Positions 5,800 to 14,654 are shown, counted from the stretch's first letter. The stretch: 64,000 nt of DNA from Bacteroidota bacterium (GCA_023446155.1 JAEXIT010000005.1:62001-126000), one strand, 5' to 3'. The notes: generated by a model not told the origin, from the sequence alone. Numbers and translations: made by a program.

Positions 5800-7839
5800 T
5801 TATAGCGGGAAAACGGCTTCGATCTGTGTCCCTTTTCCAATATTGGATTTAATATGTAATTCCCCTTTTAAAGCCGTGATTCGTTCGGTCATGTTTTTAA
5901 TGCCAATCCCTTTTTTGGCAATTTTAAGGTCAAAACCGGCACCATCGTCGCTAATGATTAATTGTAGTTTGCCGGTTTCGGTAAGGGTAAGGGTCACAAA
6001 GGCGTTCTTGGCGTTTGCATATTTGTTGATATTCAGGATGCCTTCCTGTATGATGCGATAGATGTTAATCTTGGTGGTGTTCGCAACGGTGTTCCAGTCG
6101 ATGTCTTCGTCGATTTCATAGTGGAAATCTGTAGTGTTAATGTTTTCCTGGTTTTTGATCAGGAAGCTTAATAACTCGGTAAAGTTGCGCTCTTCAAAAT
6201 AGGAGTTCTTGGTTAGGTCGTGCGAAATTGTACGAATTTCCTTTTCTATATTTTGAAGTTCCAGAATATATTCTTTTCGTTTTTCCGTTGCTTTTTCGTC
6301 GGCTTTATTATTAAAAAATCCAAGGTTCATCCGAACACCATAGATCTTATTCATAATATTATCGTGCAATTCCATGGCAATCCGGGTTTTTTCCTCTTCT
6401 TTAGCCGTATTCACTTTTTCCTGTTGTTCTACAAGCAGGTGATAGATTTCTTCGTTGGCTTCCTGTTGCTGTTGGATTAACTGAAGCTCTTTGTTTTTGG
6501 CTTTTAAATGACGGATAATTCCTAAAGCGGTTACCACAAAAATAAAAAAGGCTGCACCAAGTAATATATAAAGATTTCGTTTGGTTAAAACTTCGTTTTC
6601 TTCTTCCAGTCGTTCTGTTTCATACGCAATACGGGCATATTTGTTTCGGGTAGCACGTTCCTTTTTCTGTAAGCTATCGCTAACGGCAATATATTCATCA
6701 GAATACTGCTGACTTCTACTGGTGTCAATTTTCGACAAGAGTTTTAAACAACGCAATAGTTCGTAATAACTCTTGGTATCATTAGCAAGTTGATAGCTCT
6801 CCTTTAACGTTACGATCGATTGTAGGGTGTCTTTTTGGATGAGGTAAAATTCGCCCAATTGTACTTTGCTATAGGCAACTCCCGCCTGATTTCCCAAGCT
6901 ATCCCGAAGATGGATTGACTCGTAAAACATTTCTTTTAGATCTTTAAAATCGCCGGCTTTCATTTTGGAATACGCCAGATTACTCAACGTAGCAGCATAA
7001 TATTCCGGGAAAAGTTTGCGGAGGTCTTTAATCGCGATAATCTTTTCGAATTGTTTGATCGCTTTTTGATGTTCTCCGATTTTGTCGTACATATAACCGA
7101 TATTGTTCAGCGTCGGGATATAATATCCAAGTATCACTTTCGGATCGGTTTCTTTGAGTTTCAGTTTGTCGTATTCCTTTAATGCCAGTTCGTGGTATTT
7201 CAAGGCGCCATTAAAATCGTTTAAACCCTGAAGGGAATTGGCCAAGATGTTATAAGCGCTATAGGTAAGCTTATAATTGCCGGATTTATTGAGTAATTGT
7301 AGCGATTTACTGGCTTCAATTTCACTTTCAATGTAGTTGCCCTCGCTATAGAGAATCCCGCCTTTATATAATAGCATGCGGCCTACGTTTTCCGAGTCTT
7401 TGATACGGCGGTATATTTTTTCGGCCTGAAGATAGTAATAGAAGGCGCTGTCTTTTTTTATCGGTTCGTAGCAATCGCCAATATAATACAATGCTTTTGC
7501 GGTTGCGATACTGTCTTTGGCGTCATTGGCCAGGTTAAAAGCTTCTTCGCTAATGATTCGGGAGGTCTGAAAATCGTTGAGACGGTAAAATTCGTCTGCC
7601 AGCTGGAAATGAAAATTCCGGGTTATGGAGTCGTTTTTGCGAAGCGAAATCTCATGAAAAATAGAGTCCAACAGGACTTTCTTTTTTGATAGGGATTTCT
7701 GATTGTTATTCGCGTCTTTGAACAGCGCATTTATTTTTTTATCCGAAACAGCAATGTCACTTTTTTTGTTCATCTCACAGGAGAACATCAGAAAACAGAG
7801 GATAAGACAAAATATAAATTTCGAGGCTGGGGCGTTCAA
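5800..7839 (-). CDS. TPR-containing sensor histidine kinase, NarX/DesK (HisKA_3) type
   Basis: A 679-residue membrane sensor. The reading starts at a TTG (no in-frame ATG before the hydrophobic N-terminus), with a lipobox-like LMFSC at residues 17-21. Residues ~30-390 are tetratricopeptide repeats, presumably periplasmic. One membrane segment follows a coiled region (LYILLGAAFFIFVVTALGII, about 425-445), then a coiled coil. The HisKA_3 box MELHDNIMNKIYG has its phospho-accepting H at residue 492. The HATPase_c domain ends the protein, with DDGAGFD and GIGIKNM motifs. Such kinases usually pair with NarL-type regulators; the one at 9310 is the likeliest local partner. The stimulus is unknown. 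Confidence 0.9.
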   Translation of the reverse strand: MNAPASKFIFCLILCFLMFSCEMNKKSDIAVSDKKINALFKDANNNQKSLSKKKVLLDSIFHEISLRKNDSITRNFHFQLADEFYRLNDFQTSRIISEEAFNLANDAKDSIATAKALYYIGDCYEPIKKDSAFYYYLQAEKIYRRIKDSENVGRMLLYKGGILYSEGNYIESEIEASKSLQLLNKSGNYKLTYSAYNILANSLQGLNDFNGALKYHELALKEYDKLKLKETDPKVILGYYIPTLNNIGYMYDKIGEHQKAIKQFEKIIAIKDLRKLFPEYYAATLSNLAYSKMKAGDFKDLKEMFYESIHLRDSLGNQAGVAYSKVQLGEFYLIQKDTLQSIVTLKESYQLANDTKSYYELLRCLKLLSKIDTSRSQQYSDEYIAVSDSLQKKERATRNKYARIAYETERLEEENEVLTKRNLYILLGAAFFIFVVTALGIIRHLKAKNKELQLIQQQQEANEEIYHLLVEQQEKVNTAKEEEKTRIAMELHDNIMNKIYGVRMNLGFFNNKADEKATEKRKEYILELQNIEKEIRTISHDLTKNSYFEERNFTELLSFLIKNQENINTTDFHYEIDEDIDWNTVANTTKINIYRIIQEGILNINKYANAKNAFVTLTLTETGKLQLIISDDGAGFDLKIAKKGIGIKNMTERITALKGELHIKSNIGKGTQIEAVFPL

Positions 7840-7881
7840 AATGGTTGCGAATTAGGGATTGTTCAAAAATAATATAAAAAA

Positions 7882-7923
7882 CCTAGGCAATATAAGTTAA
7901 TATCGCAACTTATATTGCCTAGG
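7882..7923 (-). terminator. Terminator of the small lipoprotein gene
   Basis: A perfect 17 bp inverted repeat: CCTAGGCAATATAAGTT (7882-7898), 8-base loop, AACTTATATTGCCTAGG (7907-7923), followed on the minus strand by TTTTTTATATT. It sits 24 bp past the stop at 7947. Confidence 0.85.
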
Positions 7924-7946
7924 CCGAAAAAATGTTTCGTTTTGTA

Positions 7947-8198
7947 TTATCTTTTTGGAGGGTTAAGTGTTCCACCTCCGTTATCGTCAAGATTCGGGCT
8001 GATTGGTTCCGTAGTTGTATTTGGAGTATAGCTCGGAAGCATACTTGTTGAGTCGGCAGCAGTACCACGCATCATATCGTCATTAGTATTGAATTTTCGG
8101 GCACTGGTTTCTTGCGTTACATCATACTCATCCGTTGAACATGAAAATGTTAATCCGCCAACAATGATAAGTGTCAAAATAAAAAGAGCTTTTTTCAT
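7947..8198 (-). CDS. Small lipoprotein
   Basis: An 83-residue protein with a lipoprotein signal peptide (ILTLIIVGGLTFSCSTDE; C20 the likely lipidated Cys). The mature part is short, Thr/Ser/Asp/Pro-rich and probably disordered (TTTEPISPNLDDNGGG). Family unknown. It lies between a histidine kinase and a LytTR regulator on the same strand and has its own strong terminator, so it is probably its own transcription unit. Confidence 0.75.
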   Translation of the reverse strand: MKKALFILTLIIVGGLTFSCSTDEYDVTQETSARKFNTNDDMMRGTAADSTSMLPSYTPNTTTEPISPNLDDNGGGTLNPPKR

Positions 8199-8497
8199 AA
8201 AAAAATATTTTAATGTTAAGAAATGGGGTTGCTACAACATTTTTGTGGTGTAGTGGTATTTGATTTGTTTTTTTGCTGAAAGTTGGGATTACTTACCAGT
8301 ATTACTAAAGATGTCATGTGTAAAGCATGTTCCCGCATCTTAGTAATCGTTTAAAGCCTTAAATTGTTCCGTCATTATTACAGTTACAAAATTATAGTAG
8401 GAAGGCATAGTTTTGGTAATCATTAATCTTGTATTTAGTGGTTGTAAGGCGTTTGCTAGTGGATGTATCATTTGTACGTGTAAACAATAGGTTTTTA
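8199..8497. other. Gene-free stretch with an inverted repeat
   Basis: No convincing ORF on either strand. It contains the upstream region of the small lipoprotein gene and the 3' region of the LytTR gene. A long imperfect inverted repeat is present: ATTACTAAAGATG (8301-8313) against CATCTTAGTAAT (8336-8347), differing by one bulged A. No T run follows, so a structured 3' UTR or an operator is as likely as a terminator. Confidence 0.5.
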
Positions 8498-9214
8498 CTA
8501 AGATGAAATTCGCCTTATAATGGTATCGATGTTATCTTTATACGATTTGGAGAAAGGTATGGAAATTTCATTATTATTTAAATAACATTTCAATTTTCCC
8601 AAATGTATACGGGAAACATAATTAATATTTACAATCGAACTGTTGTGTACCCTTAAAAAGTAGAAAGGAAGCAAACTTTCAAAATGTTTTAATGTTTTGT
8701 AAGCACTCACTTTCTGACCGGAGCTAAGGTAAATATCAGTGGTGTTATTGTCGGCTTTTAAATGGGTGATGTCTTTTAAATGCACAAACTGATAATCACC
8801 GTATGATTTTACACAAATCGTTTCAGGTTCTTTAACCGGATTTTTTTTCTGAAAGCGAAGCAGGCACTTTCGTAACTCGCTCTGACTTAAAGGTTTTAAA
8901 AGGTAATCCGAAACCCCTTTTTTAATAGCTTCAAACGCATGACTCTCATCCGAAGTAAGTACCACAAAATAGGGTAATTCTTCCAGAAATTCGTTTAGTT
9001 CGGATAAAATAGCGAACGATAAATCCGAATCCGGTTTTTTAGAAGCAATTTCAATGAACACCAGTTTTGGCTTTAACTCCAATATCCGGTTAATGGCTTC
9101 TTCTTTCGTCTTAATCACACCAAGACACAGAAAGTCTTCAAAATCTTCAAAAACTTCCAGAATGTTCTTGGCTACCTTCTCATCGTCATCGATTAGCAAA
9201 AACGGATAATGCAC
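8498..9214 (-). CDS. LytTR-family response regulator with Glu in place of the phospho-acceptor Asp
   Basis: I start at a GTG giving VHYPFLLIDDDEK, because the longer frame to 9358 overlaps the divergent regulator gene and has no domain character. The product is ~238 residues. A receiver domain spans 1-115 with the acidic cluster D9-D11, T87 and K107 (LLKPLS), but the acceptor position reads VFIEI, Glu at residue 55 (codon GAA at 9052-9050) where the family has Asp. A LytTR DNA-binding domain follows (about 130-238: HLKADNNTTDIYL, LRVHNSSIVNINYV). DNA binding is expected; control by phosphorylation is not. It lies divergent from the NarL-like regulator, 95 bp apart. Confidence 0.9.
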   Translation of the reverse strand: MHYPFLLIDDDEKVAKNILEVFEDFEDFLCLGVIKTKEEAINRILELKPKLVFIEIASKKPDSDLSFAILSELNEFLEELPYFVVLTSDESHAFEAIKKGVSDYLLKPLSQSELRKCLLRFQKKNPVKEPETICVKSYGDYQFVHLKDITHLKADNNTTDIYLSSGQKVSAYKTLKHFESLLPFYFLRVHNSSIVNINYVSRIHLGKLKCYLNNNEISIPFSKSYKDNIDTIIRRISS

Positions 9215-9309
9215 AACTTTAATTTTAGTGCAAGCTATTACTTTCTGCAGAAATTGTTTTACGGATATTCCGTACTTTTTCGTTAGATTTGTAATAGAAA
9301 AAAAATCGT

Positions 9310-9984
9310 ATGGCCAAAGAAAAAAATATTCTGTTAGTAGATGATCATCCAATGACACTGGACGGTTATATCAACCTGCTTTCCGAATTTAACACCGATG
9401 AGTTGACACTTAATTTTACAACCGCTCATAATTGTACCGCGGCCTATACGACCATTATGAACTTTTCCCGGTTAAAAAAGGATATCGACTTTGCCTATCT
9501 GGATATTAGTTTGCCACCTTATAAAGAAATGAATATCGAATCCGGAGTTGATCTGGCATTGTTGATTCGCGAGAAGTTTCCAAAGTGTAAAATCGCACTT
9601 TTGACAATGCACAACGAACCGGTACTGATCGATAAAATTATGAATAAGGTCAATCCGGAAGCGTTTATCTCGAAATGTGATATCAACTTTGAAATGTTTC
9701 CGAACGTATTCGAAAAAATCTACGGTGGTGAAACCTTTGCCAGTCATACAATTTCCAATGCACTGAAAGAACTGATGATGAAAAACATCAAATGGGATTC
9801 GATCGACAGTCAGATTTTATTGTTGATTTCTCAGGGTGTTAAAACAGCCGATCTTCCAAATTATATTCCGTTGTCGATGAGTGCGCTGGAAAAACGAAAA
9901 GCCAATATTAAAAGTCAGTTGCTGCGCTCCAAAGGCGGCGACAAAGAGTTGATCGAAGAAGCGAAAAAGATTGGACTGATTTAA
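9310..9984 (+). CDS. NarL/FixJ-like response regulator
   Basis: A 224-residue regulator. The receiver domain (1-135) keeps all key residues: LLVDDHP, acceptor Asp in AYLDISLPP, LLTMH and the ISK Lys. The linker and C-terminus (about 150-215) contain a helix-turn-helix region (ILLLISQGVKTADLPNYI, then MSALEKRKANIKSQLL) that resembles a LuxR-type domain in reduced form. It likely answers the NarX/DesK-type kinase at 5800-7839, since HisKA_3 kinases pair with NarL regulators; that pairing is inference. It shares a short divergent promoter region with the LytTR regulator. Confidence 0.85.
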   Translation: MAKEKNILLVDDHPMTLDGYINLLSEFNTDELTLNFTTAHNCTAAYTTIMNFSRLKKDIDFAYLDISLPPYKEMNIESGVDLALLIREKFPKCKIALLTMHNEPVLIDKIMNKVNPEAFISKCDINFEMFPNVFEKIYGGETFASHTISNALKELMMKNIKWDSIDSQILLLISQGVKTADLPNYIPLSMSALEKRKANIKSQLLRSKGGDKELIEEAKKIGLI

Positions 9985-10058
9985 ACAACTAAAAGATTCC
10001 GGACAATACATGAAAGTAAAGCTAGTTTTTACTACTTTAGTACAGAAATAAGTACCGT

Positions 10059-10763
10059 ATGATTAAAGTTGGCCTGCTATATCTCTTATTAATCCTTCCC
10101 GTTGGTCTTTGGGCGCAAACCGAAGAAATAGCAAAAAAAGAAGAAGAAAAGAAAGTTGTCGTAGTAGACTCGCTATACCGGGAGGATCAGTTTTATATCA
10201 GCATTGCTTATAACTTAGTGCGAAACAGTCCGCGTGGCTTTTCGCAAAACTCCTTTTCACTCGGTCTTAGTGCCGGGATTCTCCGCGATATTCCGCTTAA
10301 TGATAAACGTACCTTTGCGATAGCACCGGGTATTGGTTATTCGTTTAACAGTCTTCGTCAGAATATGAAAATTGAAGAAATAGACGGTATCGCCAATTAT
10401 TCCATCAGTTCCGATTTCGAAAAAAATAAACTGGAAATGCATTATCTGGATATTCCAATCGAAGTGCGCTGGCGTACATCAACACCGGAAAGTCATAAAT
10501 TCTGGAGAATCTACTCCGGATTTAAGTTCAGTTATCTGATGTATAGTAAATCGGTTTATACGGGAAGCACCGAAAAAATCAAAGTCTTTAATAATTCCGA
10601 TCTGAATAAATTCCAATACGGACCCTATGTCGGAATTGGGTATAATACCTTTAATGCCTATGCCTATTATGGATTAAACCCGTTGTTTAAATCGGGTGAG
10701 ATCGATGGCGAAAGGATTAAAATGAATGTTTTTAGCTTTCTGGTGATCTTCTACATTTTATAA
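10059..10763 (+). CDS. Outer-membrane beta-barrel protein (PorT-like/OMP_b-brl_2 type)
   Basis: A 234-residue protein with a signal peptide (LLYLLLILPVGLWAQ, cleavage after residue 20), a short Glu/Lys-rich linker and then alternating amphipathic strands with aromatic girdles (FYISIAYNLV, FAIAPGIGYSFNSL, KFWRIYSGFKFSYLMY). The pattern fits a small outer-membrane barrel of the porin family found widely in Bacteroidota, sometimes named PorT-like. The C-terminus ends in hydrophobics (FLVIFYIL). Its 3' end overlaps by 6 bp the convergent membrane-protein gene. Confidence 0.75.
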   Translation: MIKVGLLYLLLILPVGLWAQTEEIAKKEEEKKVVVVDSLYREDQFYISIAYNLVRNSPRGFSQNSFSLGLSAGILRDIPLNDKRTFAIAPGIGYSFNSLRQNMKIEEIDGIANYSISSDFEKNKLEMHYLDIPIEVRWRTSTPESHKFWRIYSGFKFSYLMYSKSVYTGSTEKIKVFNNSDLNKFQYGPYVGIGYNTFNAYAYYGLNPLFKSGEIDGERIKMNVFSFLVIFYIL

Positions 10764-11372
10764 CCAGAAATACCACAATCCGATTTGCGGTAACGCACCA
10801 ACCAATATGCCGATGACAATCTCTTTCATCGAGTGGGCGTTCATATACAAACGGGACGACGCGACAATTCCAATGCTACATATCGAAAAAGCAATCAGGT
10901 TCACAAACCGAATATGGTAATGCATGGAAATTCCGATGATAAAAAGGCTTATGCCAACAATGCCTACCATATGCAAACTGGCCTTAAAGTGAAATAGCAG
11001 TAGGACCAAAGCAATAATCGAGCTGATCAAAGCACCCAAAAAGAAAAAATACAACTCCGGAATCGGTAGCATTGTTAGGGAATGCTCGATCAATACCAGG
11101 AAAAACATCGCCTGAAAAGCCAATGGTAATCGCCGTTCTTTTTTCTCCGATAACATGATGCCCGAACGAATCAGACCGAGTGATTTTAATAAAAAATAAG
11201 TCGACACCGGTAAAAATAACGTCAGAATAACCGCTTGAAACAGAATCAGATAGATTTCATGCGGATAAAAATAATTCCGGGTTACGAAAAAATAAAACAG
11301 CGTGGCATAAACCGAAATGAACAGCGGATGGAACAAATAAGAAAATAACGGGAAGATCTTTTTGAAATCCAT
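10758..11372 (-). CDS. Multi-spanning membrane protein, degenerate PAP2-like phosphatase
   Basis: A 204-residue inner-membrane protein with about six hydrophobic segments. Three places echo the PAP2 phosphatase motifs but are altered: EKKERRLPL (for K-x6-RP), ASLH (for PSGH) and SRLYMNAHSMKEI (for SR-x5-H-x3-D, with Glu for Asp). It may be a PAP2 relative acting on lipid phosphates or an inactive one. It is transcribed in the direction away from rpoN, 26 bp beyond the rpoN stop, so it is probably cotranscribed with rpoN. Confidence 0.65.
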   Translation of the reverse strand: MDFKKIFPLFSYLFHPLFISVYATLFYFFVTRNYFYPHEIYLILFQAVILTLFLPVSTYFLLKSLGLIRSGIMLSEKKERRLPLAFQAMFFLVLIEHSLTMLPIPELYFFFLGALISSIIALVLLLFHFKASLHMVGIVGISLFIIGISMHYHIRFVNLIAFSICSIGIVASSRLYMNAHSMKEIVIGILVGALPQIGLWYFWL

Positions 11373-11398
11373 TGAAATGATGGGTTTAAGTCGGGCAA

Positions 11399-12862
11399 TT
11401 ATATTTTTTTTCGCATACGTGCCACCGGAATATCCAGCTGTTCACGGTATTTGGCGATCGTTCTTCGGGCAATCGGATAGCCTTTTTCTTTTAAGATATC
11501 GGCTAGTTTATCGTCGGGAAGCGGCTTACTTTTGTCTTCCTCTTCGATTACATTCTGTAAAATCTTTTTAATCTCGATGGTCGAAACATCTTCCCCCTGA
11601 TCGTTTTTCATGGCTTCCGAAAAGAATTCCTTGATCAGTTTTGTGCCGTAGGGGGTTTCTACATATTTACTGTTGGCTACTCGGGAAACCGTCGAAATAT
11701 CCAAACCAACCATATCGGCGATGTCTTTCAGGATCATCGGTTTTAGTTTGGTTTCGTCGCCGTCAAGGAAATATTCCTGCTGGTAATGCATAATCGCGTT
11801 CATCGTTACAAATAAAGTCTCGTTACGCTGTTTGATTGCATCGATAAACCATTTGGCGGAATCCAGTTTTTGCTTGATAAACTGCACCGCATCTTTCTGG
11901 GAGTTCGATTTCTCGCGCGATTCCTTATAGGTTTGCAGCATTTCCTGATAATCTTTGGAAACGTGTAATTCTGGTGCATTTCTCCCGTTTAGGGAAAGCT
12001 CCAGTTCGCCGTCGATCAGACGGATCGAAAAATCCGGAACGACATGCTCTACCGTGCGGGAATTGGTGTCGAACGAACCACCCGGTTTTGGGTTTAGTTT
12101 TTCGATTTCGTCAATCGCCTTGCGAAGTTGTTCCTGCGAGATATCGTATTTCTGAAGTAATTTGTCGTAATGTTTTTTGGTAAATGCATCAAACTGGTTT
12201 TCGAGTATGTCGATCGCAAGTTCGATGGCTTCGGTTGGCGTTTTATGACGAAGTTGTAACAACAAACACTCCTGTAGGTCGCGTGCGCCAACACCCGACG
12301 GTTCCAATTCGTGGATGATATTTAGAATGCGCTCCACATTTTGTTCGTCGGTATAAATGCCCTGTGTAAAAGCCATATCGTCTACAATATCCTGAATGTC
12401 ACGACGGATATAACCCATATCGTCAATACTTCCAACTAAAAATTCGGCGATTTCGCGCTCACTGTCGGAAAGGATAAACGTATTTAATTGATTAATCAAA
12501 TCCTGATGAAAACTTACCGGAGCGGCAAACGGCAGACTGCGGTCTTCGTCGTCGTCACTGTAATTATTGGCTTGTAACTTATAATCGGGCGTTTCATCGT
12601 TACTCAAATACTCGTCGATATTGATTTCGTCGGCATCAATGCGTTCGTTGTCAAAATCGTCGTATTCATCATAGCTATCGTCTTCATAATCATCATGTTC
12701 CATAGCGTCCTCTTTTCCGGTTTCCAAAGCCGGATTTTCCACTAGTTCTTCTTTAAGCCGTTGTTCGAAAGCCTGCGTAGGCAATTGAATCAACTTCATT
12801 AGTTGAATTTGCTGAGGGGATAACTTTTGCGATAATTTGAGCTGTAAATGTTGTTTAAGCAT
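11399..12862 (-). CDS. rpoN: RNA polymerase sigma-54 factor
   Basis: A 487-residue sigma-54. Region I is the Gln/Leu-rich N-terminus that binds activators (LKLSQKLSPQQIQLMKLIQLPTQ). Region II is long and very acidic (DDYEDDSYDEYDDFDNE). The core-binding and HTH regions follow, and the RpoN box ARRTIAKYRE stands near the C-terminus, binding the -24 promoter element. It directs transcription from -24/-12 promoters and needs an AAA+ activator; one such activator with a candidate promoter is at 49138-50612 in this window. The gene is followed closely by the PAP2-like gene. Confidence 0.97.
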   Translation of the reverse strand: MLKQHLQLKLSQKLSPQQIQLMKLIQLPTQAFEQRLKEELVENPALETGKEDAMEHDDYEDDSYDEYDDFDNERIDADEINIDEYLSNDETPDYKLQANNYSDDDEDRSLPFAAPVSFHQDLINQLNTFILSDSEREIAEFLVGSIDDMGYIRRDIQDIVDDMAFTQGIYTDEQNVERILNIIHELEPSGVGARDLQECLLLQLRHKTPTEAIELAIDILENQFDAFTKKHYDKLLQKYDISQEQLRKAIDEIEKLNPKPGGSFDTNSRTVEHVVPDFSIRLIDGELELSLNGRNAPELHVSKDYQEMLQTYKESREKSNSQKDAVQFIKQKLDSAKWFIDAIKQRNETLFVTMNAIMHYQQEYFLDGDETKLKPMILKDIADMVGLDISTVSRVANSKYVETPYGTKLIKEFFSEAMKNDQGEDVSTIEIKKILQNVIEEEDKSKPLPDDKLADILKEKGYPIARRTIAKYREQLDIPVARMRKKI

Positions 12863-12925
12863 TTTTGTATTGTGTATTCGGTTTTTGGGTTAATCCAGCG
12901 CTGTAGGATACAGCCATAATAAAGT

Positions 12926-12976
12926 AACCTTTGCCAAATTATTATTTTCAAAAATAAAAAAAATTCGGCAAAGGTT
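12926..12976. promoter_or_regulatory. Inverted repeat between asnS and rpoN
   Basis: TAACCTTTGCC (12925-12935) and GGCAAAGGTTA (12967-12977) form a perfect 11 bp inverted repeat around a 31-base, almost pure A/T spacer. It lies 63 bp upstream of rpoN and 80 bp past the asnS stop. Each arm resembles a promoter -7 element (TA...TTTG). It could be an operator, a hairpin terminator for asnS, or paired promoter boxes. Confidence 0.5.
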
Positions 12977-13057
12977 AGTATAACTTTAGCAGGTACTGTG
13001 ATGCGAAACCGAAATTAACACATTTTCAGACTGACCTGACTTGTAAATAATTCAGAA

Positions 13058-14491
13058 TTAGAACTCGGCGTTTTGCGGTGTTCTTGGGAAAGGAATTACG
13101 TCGCGGATGTTTGACATACCGGTTACGAACAATACCAATCTTTCGAATCCAAGTCCGAAACCACTGTGAACAGCTGTTCCGAAGCGACGGGTATCCAAAT
13201 ACCACCACAATTCTTTTTCATCAATACCAAGATCGGCGATCTTTTGTAATAATACATCCAAACGCTCTTCCCGTTGTGAACCACCTACGATTTCTCCAAT
13301 TCCAGGGAACAGGATATCCATAGCGCGAACCGTTTTTCCGTCTTCGTTCAAACGCATATAGAACGCTTTGATCTTAGCCGGATAATCGAATAAAATTACC
13401 GGACATTTAAAGTGTTTCTCTACAAGGTAACGCTCGTGCTCACTTTGTAAATCGGCACCCCATTCGTCGATGATATAGTTGAATTTTTTGTTCTTATTTG
13501 GTTTGGAACTTTTTAGAATGTCAATCGCTTCGGTATAGCTTACGCGTTTGAAGTTGTTGTCCATTACAAAGCTTAATTTTTCCAATAACGACATTTCGCT
13601 TCTTTCGGCTTGCGGTTTTGATTTTTCCTCGTCCAACAAACGTTGTTCCAGGAATTTTAAATCGTCACCACATTTATCCACCGTGTATTTGATCACATAT
13701 TTAATGAAATCTTCGGCCAAATCCATGTTGTCTGCCAGGTTGTTAAACGCTACTTCCGGTTCGATCATCCAGAACTCAGCCAAGTGGCGTGATGTATTCG
13801 AGTTTTCCGCTCTGAACGTTGGTCCGAAAGTATAAATCTGACCCAATGCCATGGCGTAGGTTTCGCCTTCCAACTGACCGGATACGGTTAGGTTGGTCTC
13901 TTTTCCGAAGAAATCTTCTTTAAAGTTCACCTGTCCGTCTTCTGTTCGTGGCGTACCATCAAAAGGTAACGCAGTAACGCGGAACATTTCTCCGGCACCT
14001 TCAGCATCCGATCCGGTGATGATAGGCGTGTTTACATAGAAAAAACCTTTTTCCTGAAAATATTGATGAACGGCAAACGATAAAGTCGAACGTACGCGCA
14101 TAATCGCCCCGAAAGCATTGGTTCGGATTCGTAAATGTGCATTTTCACGTAAAAACTCCAACGAGTGTTTTTTAGGTTGCATCGGATATTTTTCAGGATC
14201 GGAATCACCCAGGATTTCCAGTTTGGTTACCTGAATTTCTACCGACTGTCCAGCGCCCTGACTTTCAACCAAGGTACCGGTAAGGCTCACCGCTGCACCA
14301 GTAGTGATTCGTTTTAGGATTTCATCCGGAGTATTTTCAAAATCAACAACACACTGAATATTATTTATCGTAGAACCGTCATTCAACGCGATAAACTGAT
14401 TATTTCTAAATGTTCTTACCCAACCTTTTGCTTTTACTTCATGCAATGTCTTCGTACCGTTTAGCAGGTCCTTAACTTTAGTGTGCTTCAT
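13058..14491 (-). CDS. asnS: Asparaginyl-tRNA synthetase
   Basis: A 477-residue class II aminoacyl-tRNA synthetase that joins Asn to tRNA-Asn in the cytoplasm. It has an N-terminal OB-fold anticodon-binding domain (about 1-110: GWVRTFRNNQFIALNDGS), then the class II core with motif 2 (FRAENSNTSRHLAEFWMIEPE) and motif 3 (GFGLGFERLVLFVTG). Length is normal for the bacterial enzyme. A TACCTTTG promoter element lies upstream at 14544-14551 on the same strand. Confidence 0.97.
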   Translation of the reverse strand: MKHTKVKDLLNGTKTLHEVKAKGWVRTFRNNQFIALNDGSTINNIQCVVDFENTPDEILKRITTGAAVSLTGTLVESQGAGQSVEIQVTKLEILGDSDPEKYPMQPKKHSLEFLRENAHLRIRTNAFGAIMRVRSTLSFAVHQYFQEKGFFYVNTPIITGSDAEGAGEMFRVTALPFDGTPRTEDGQVNFKEDFFGKETNLTVSGQLEGETYAMALGQIYTFGPTFRAENSNTSRHLAEFWMIEPEVAFNNLADNMDLAEDFIKYVIKYTVDKCGDDLKFLEQRLLDEEKSKPQAERSEMSLLEKLSFVMDNNFKRVSYTEAIDILKSSKPNKNKKFNYIIDEWGADLQSEHERYLVEKHFKCPVILFDYPAKIKAFYMRLNEDGKTVRAMDILFPGIGEIVGGSQREERLDVLLQKIADLGIDEKELWWYLDTRRFGTAVHSGFGLGFERLVLFVTGMSNIRDVIPFPRTPQNAEF

Positions 14492-14543
14492 TGTAATGAT
14501 TTTTATATTGATTTTTAAGTGAAAAAAAAATTTGCAATGCCCG

Positions 14544-14551
14544 CAAAGGTA
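14544..14551 (-). promoter_or_regulatory. Promoter -7 element for asnS
   Basis: The minus strand reads TACCTTTG, matching the Bacteroidota TAnnTTTG consensus, 53 bp upstream of the asnS start. Confidence 0.55.
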
Positions 14552-14623
14552 ATAAAAAGCCTGTCAAAAAGATAGCTTCTTATTTTAATTTAAAATGAAA
14601 ATAGGTTTGCAAATCTGTTCTAA

Positions 14624-14647
14624 TAAAAAATCCGCTGTGTAGCGGAT
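14624..14647 (-). terminator. Terminator of the pyrH-frr unit
   Basis: Stem ATCCGCT (14630-14636), loop GTGT, stem AGCGGAT (14641-14647), followed on the minus strand by TTTTTTATTAG. It lies 8 bp past the frr stop. Confidence 0.85.
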
Positions 14648-14654
14648 CTTTTAC

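Noticed and set aside
9215..9358. N-terminal extension of the LytTR gene
   Set aside because: It would overlap the start of the divergent regulator gene and adds no receiver residues; the GTG start at 9214 begins directly with the receiver strand.
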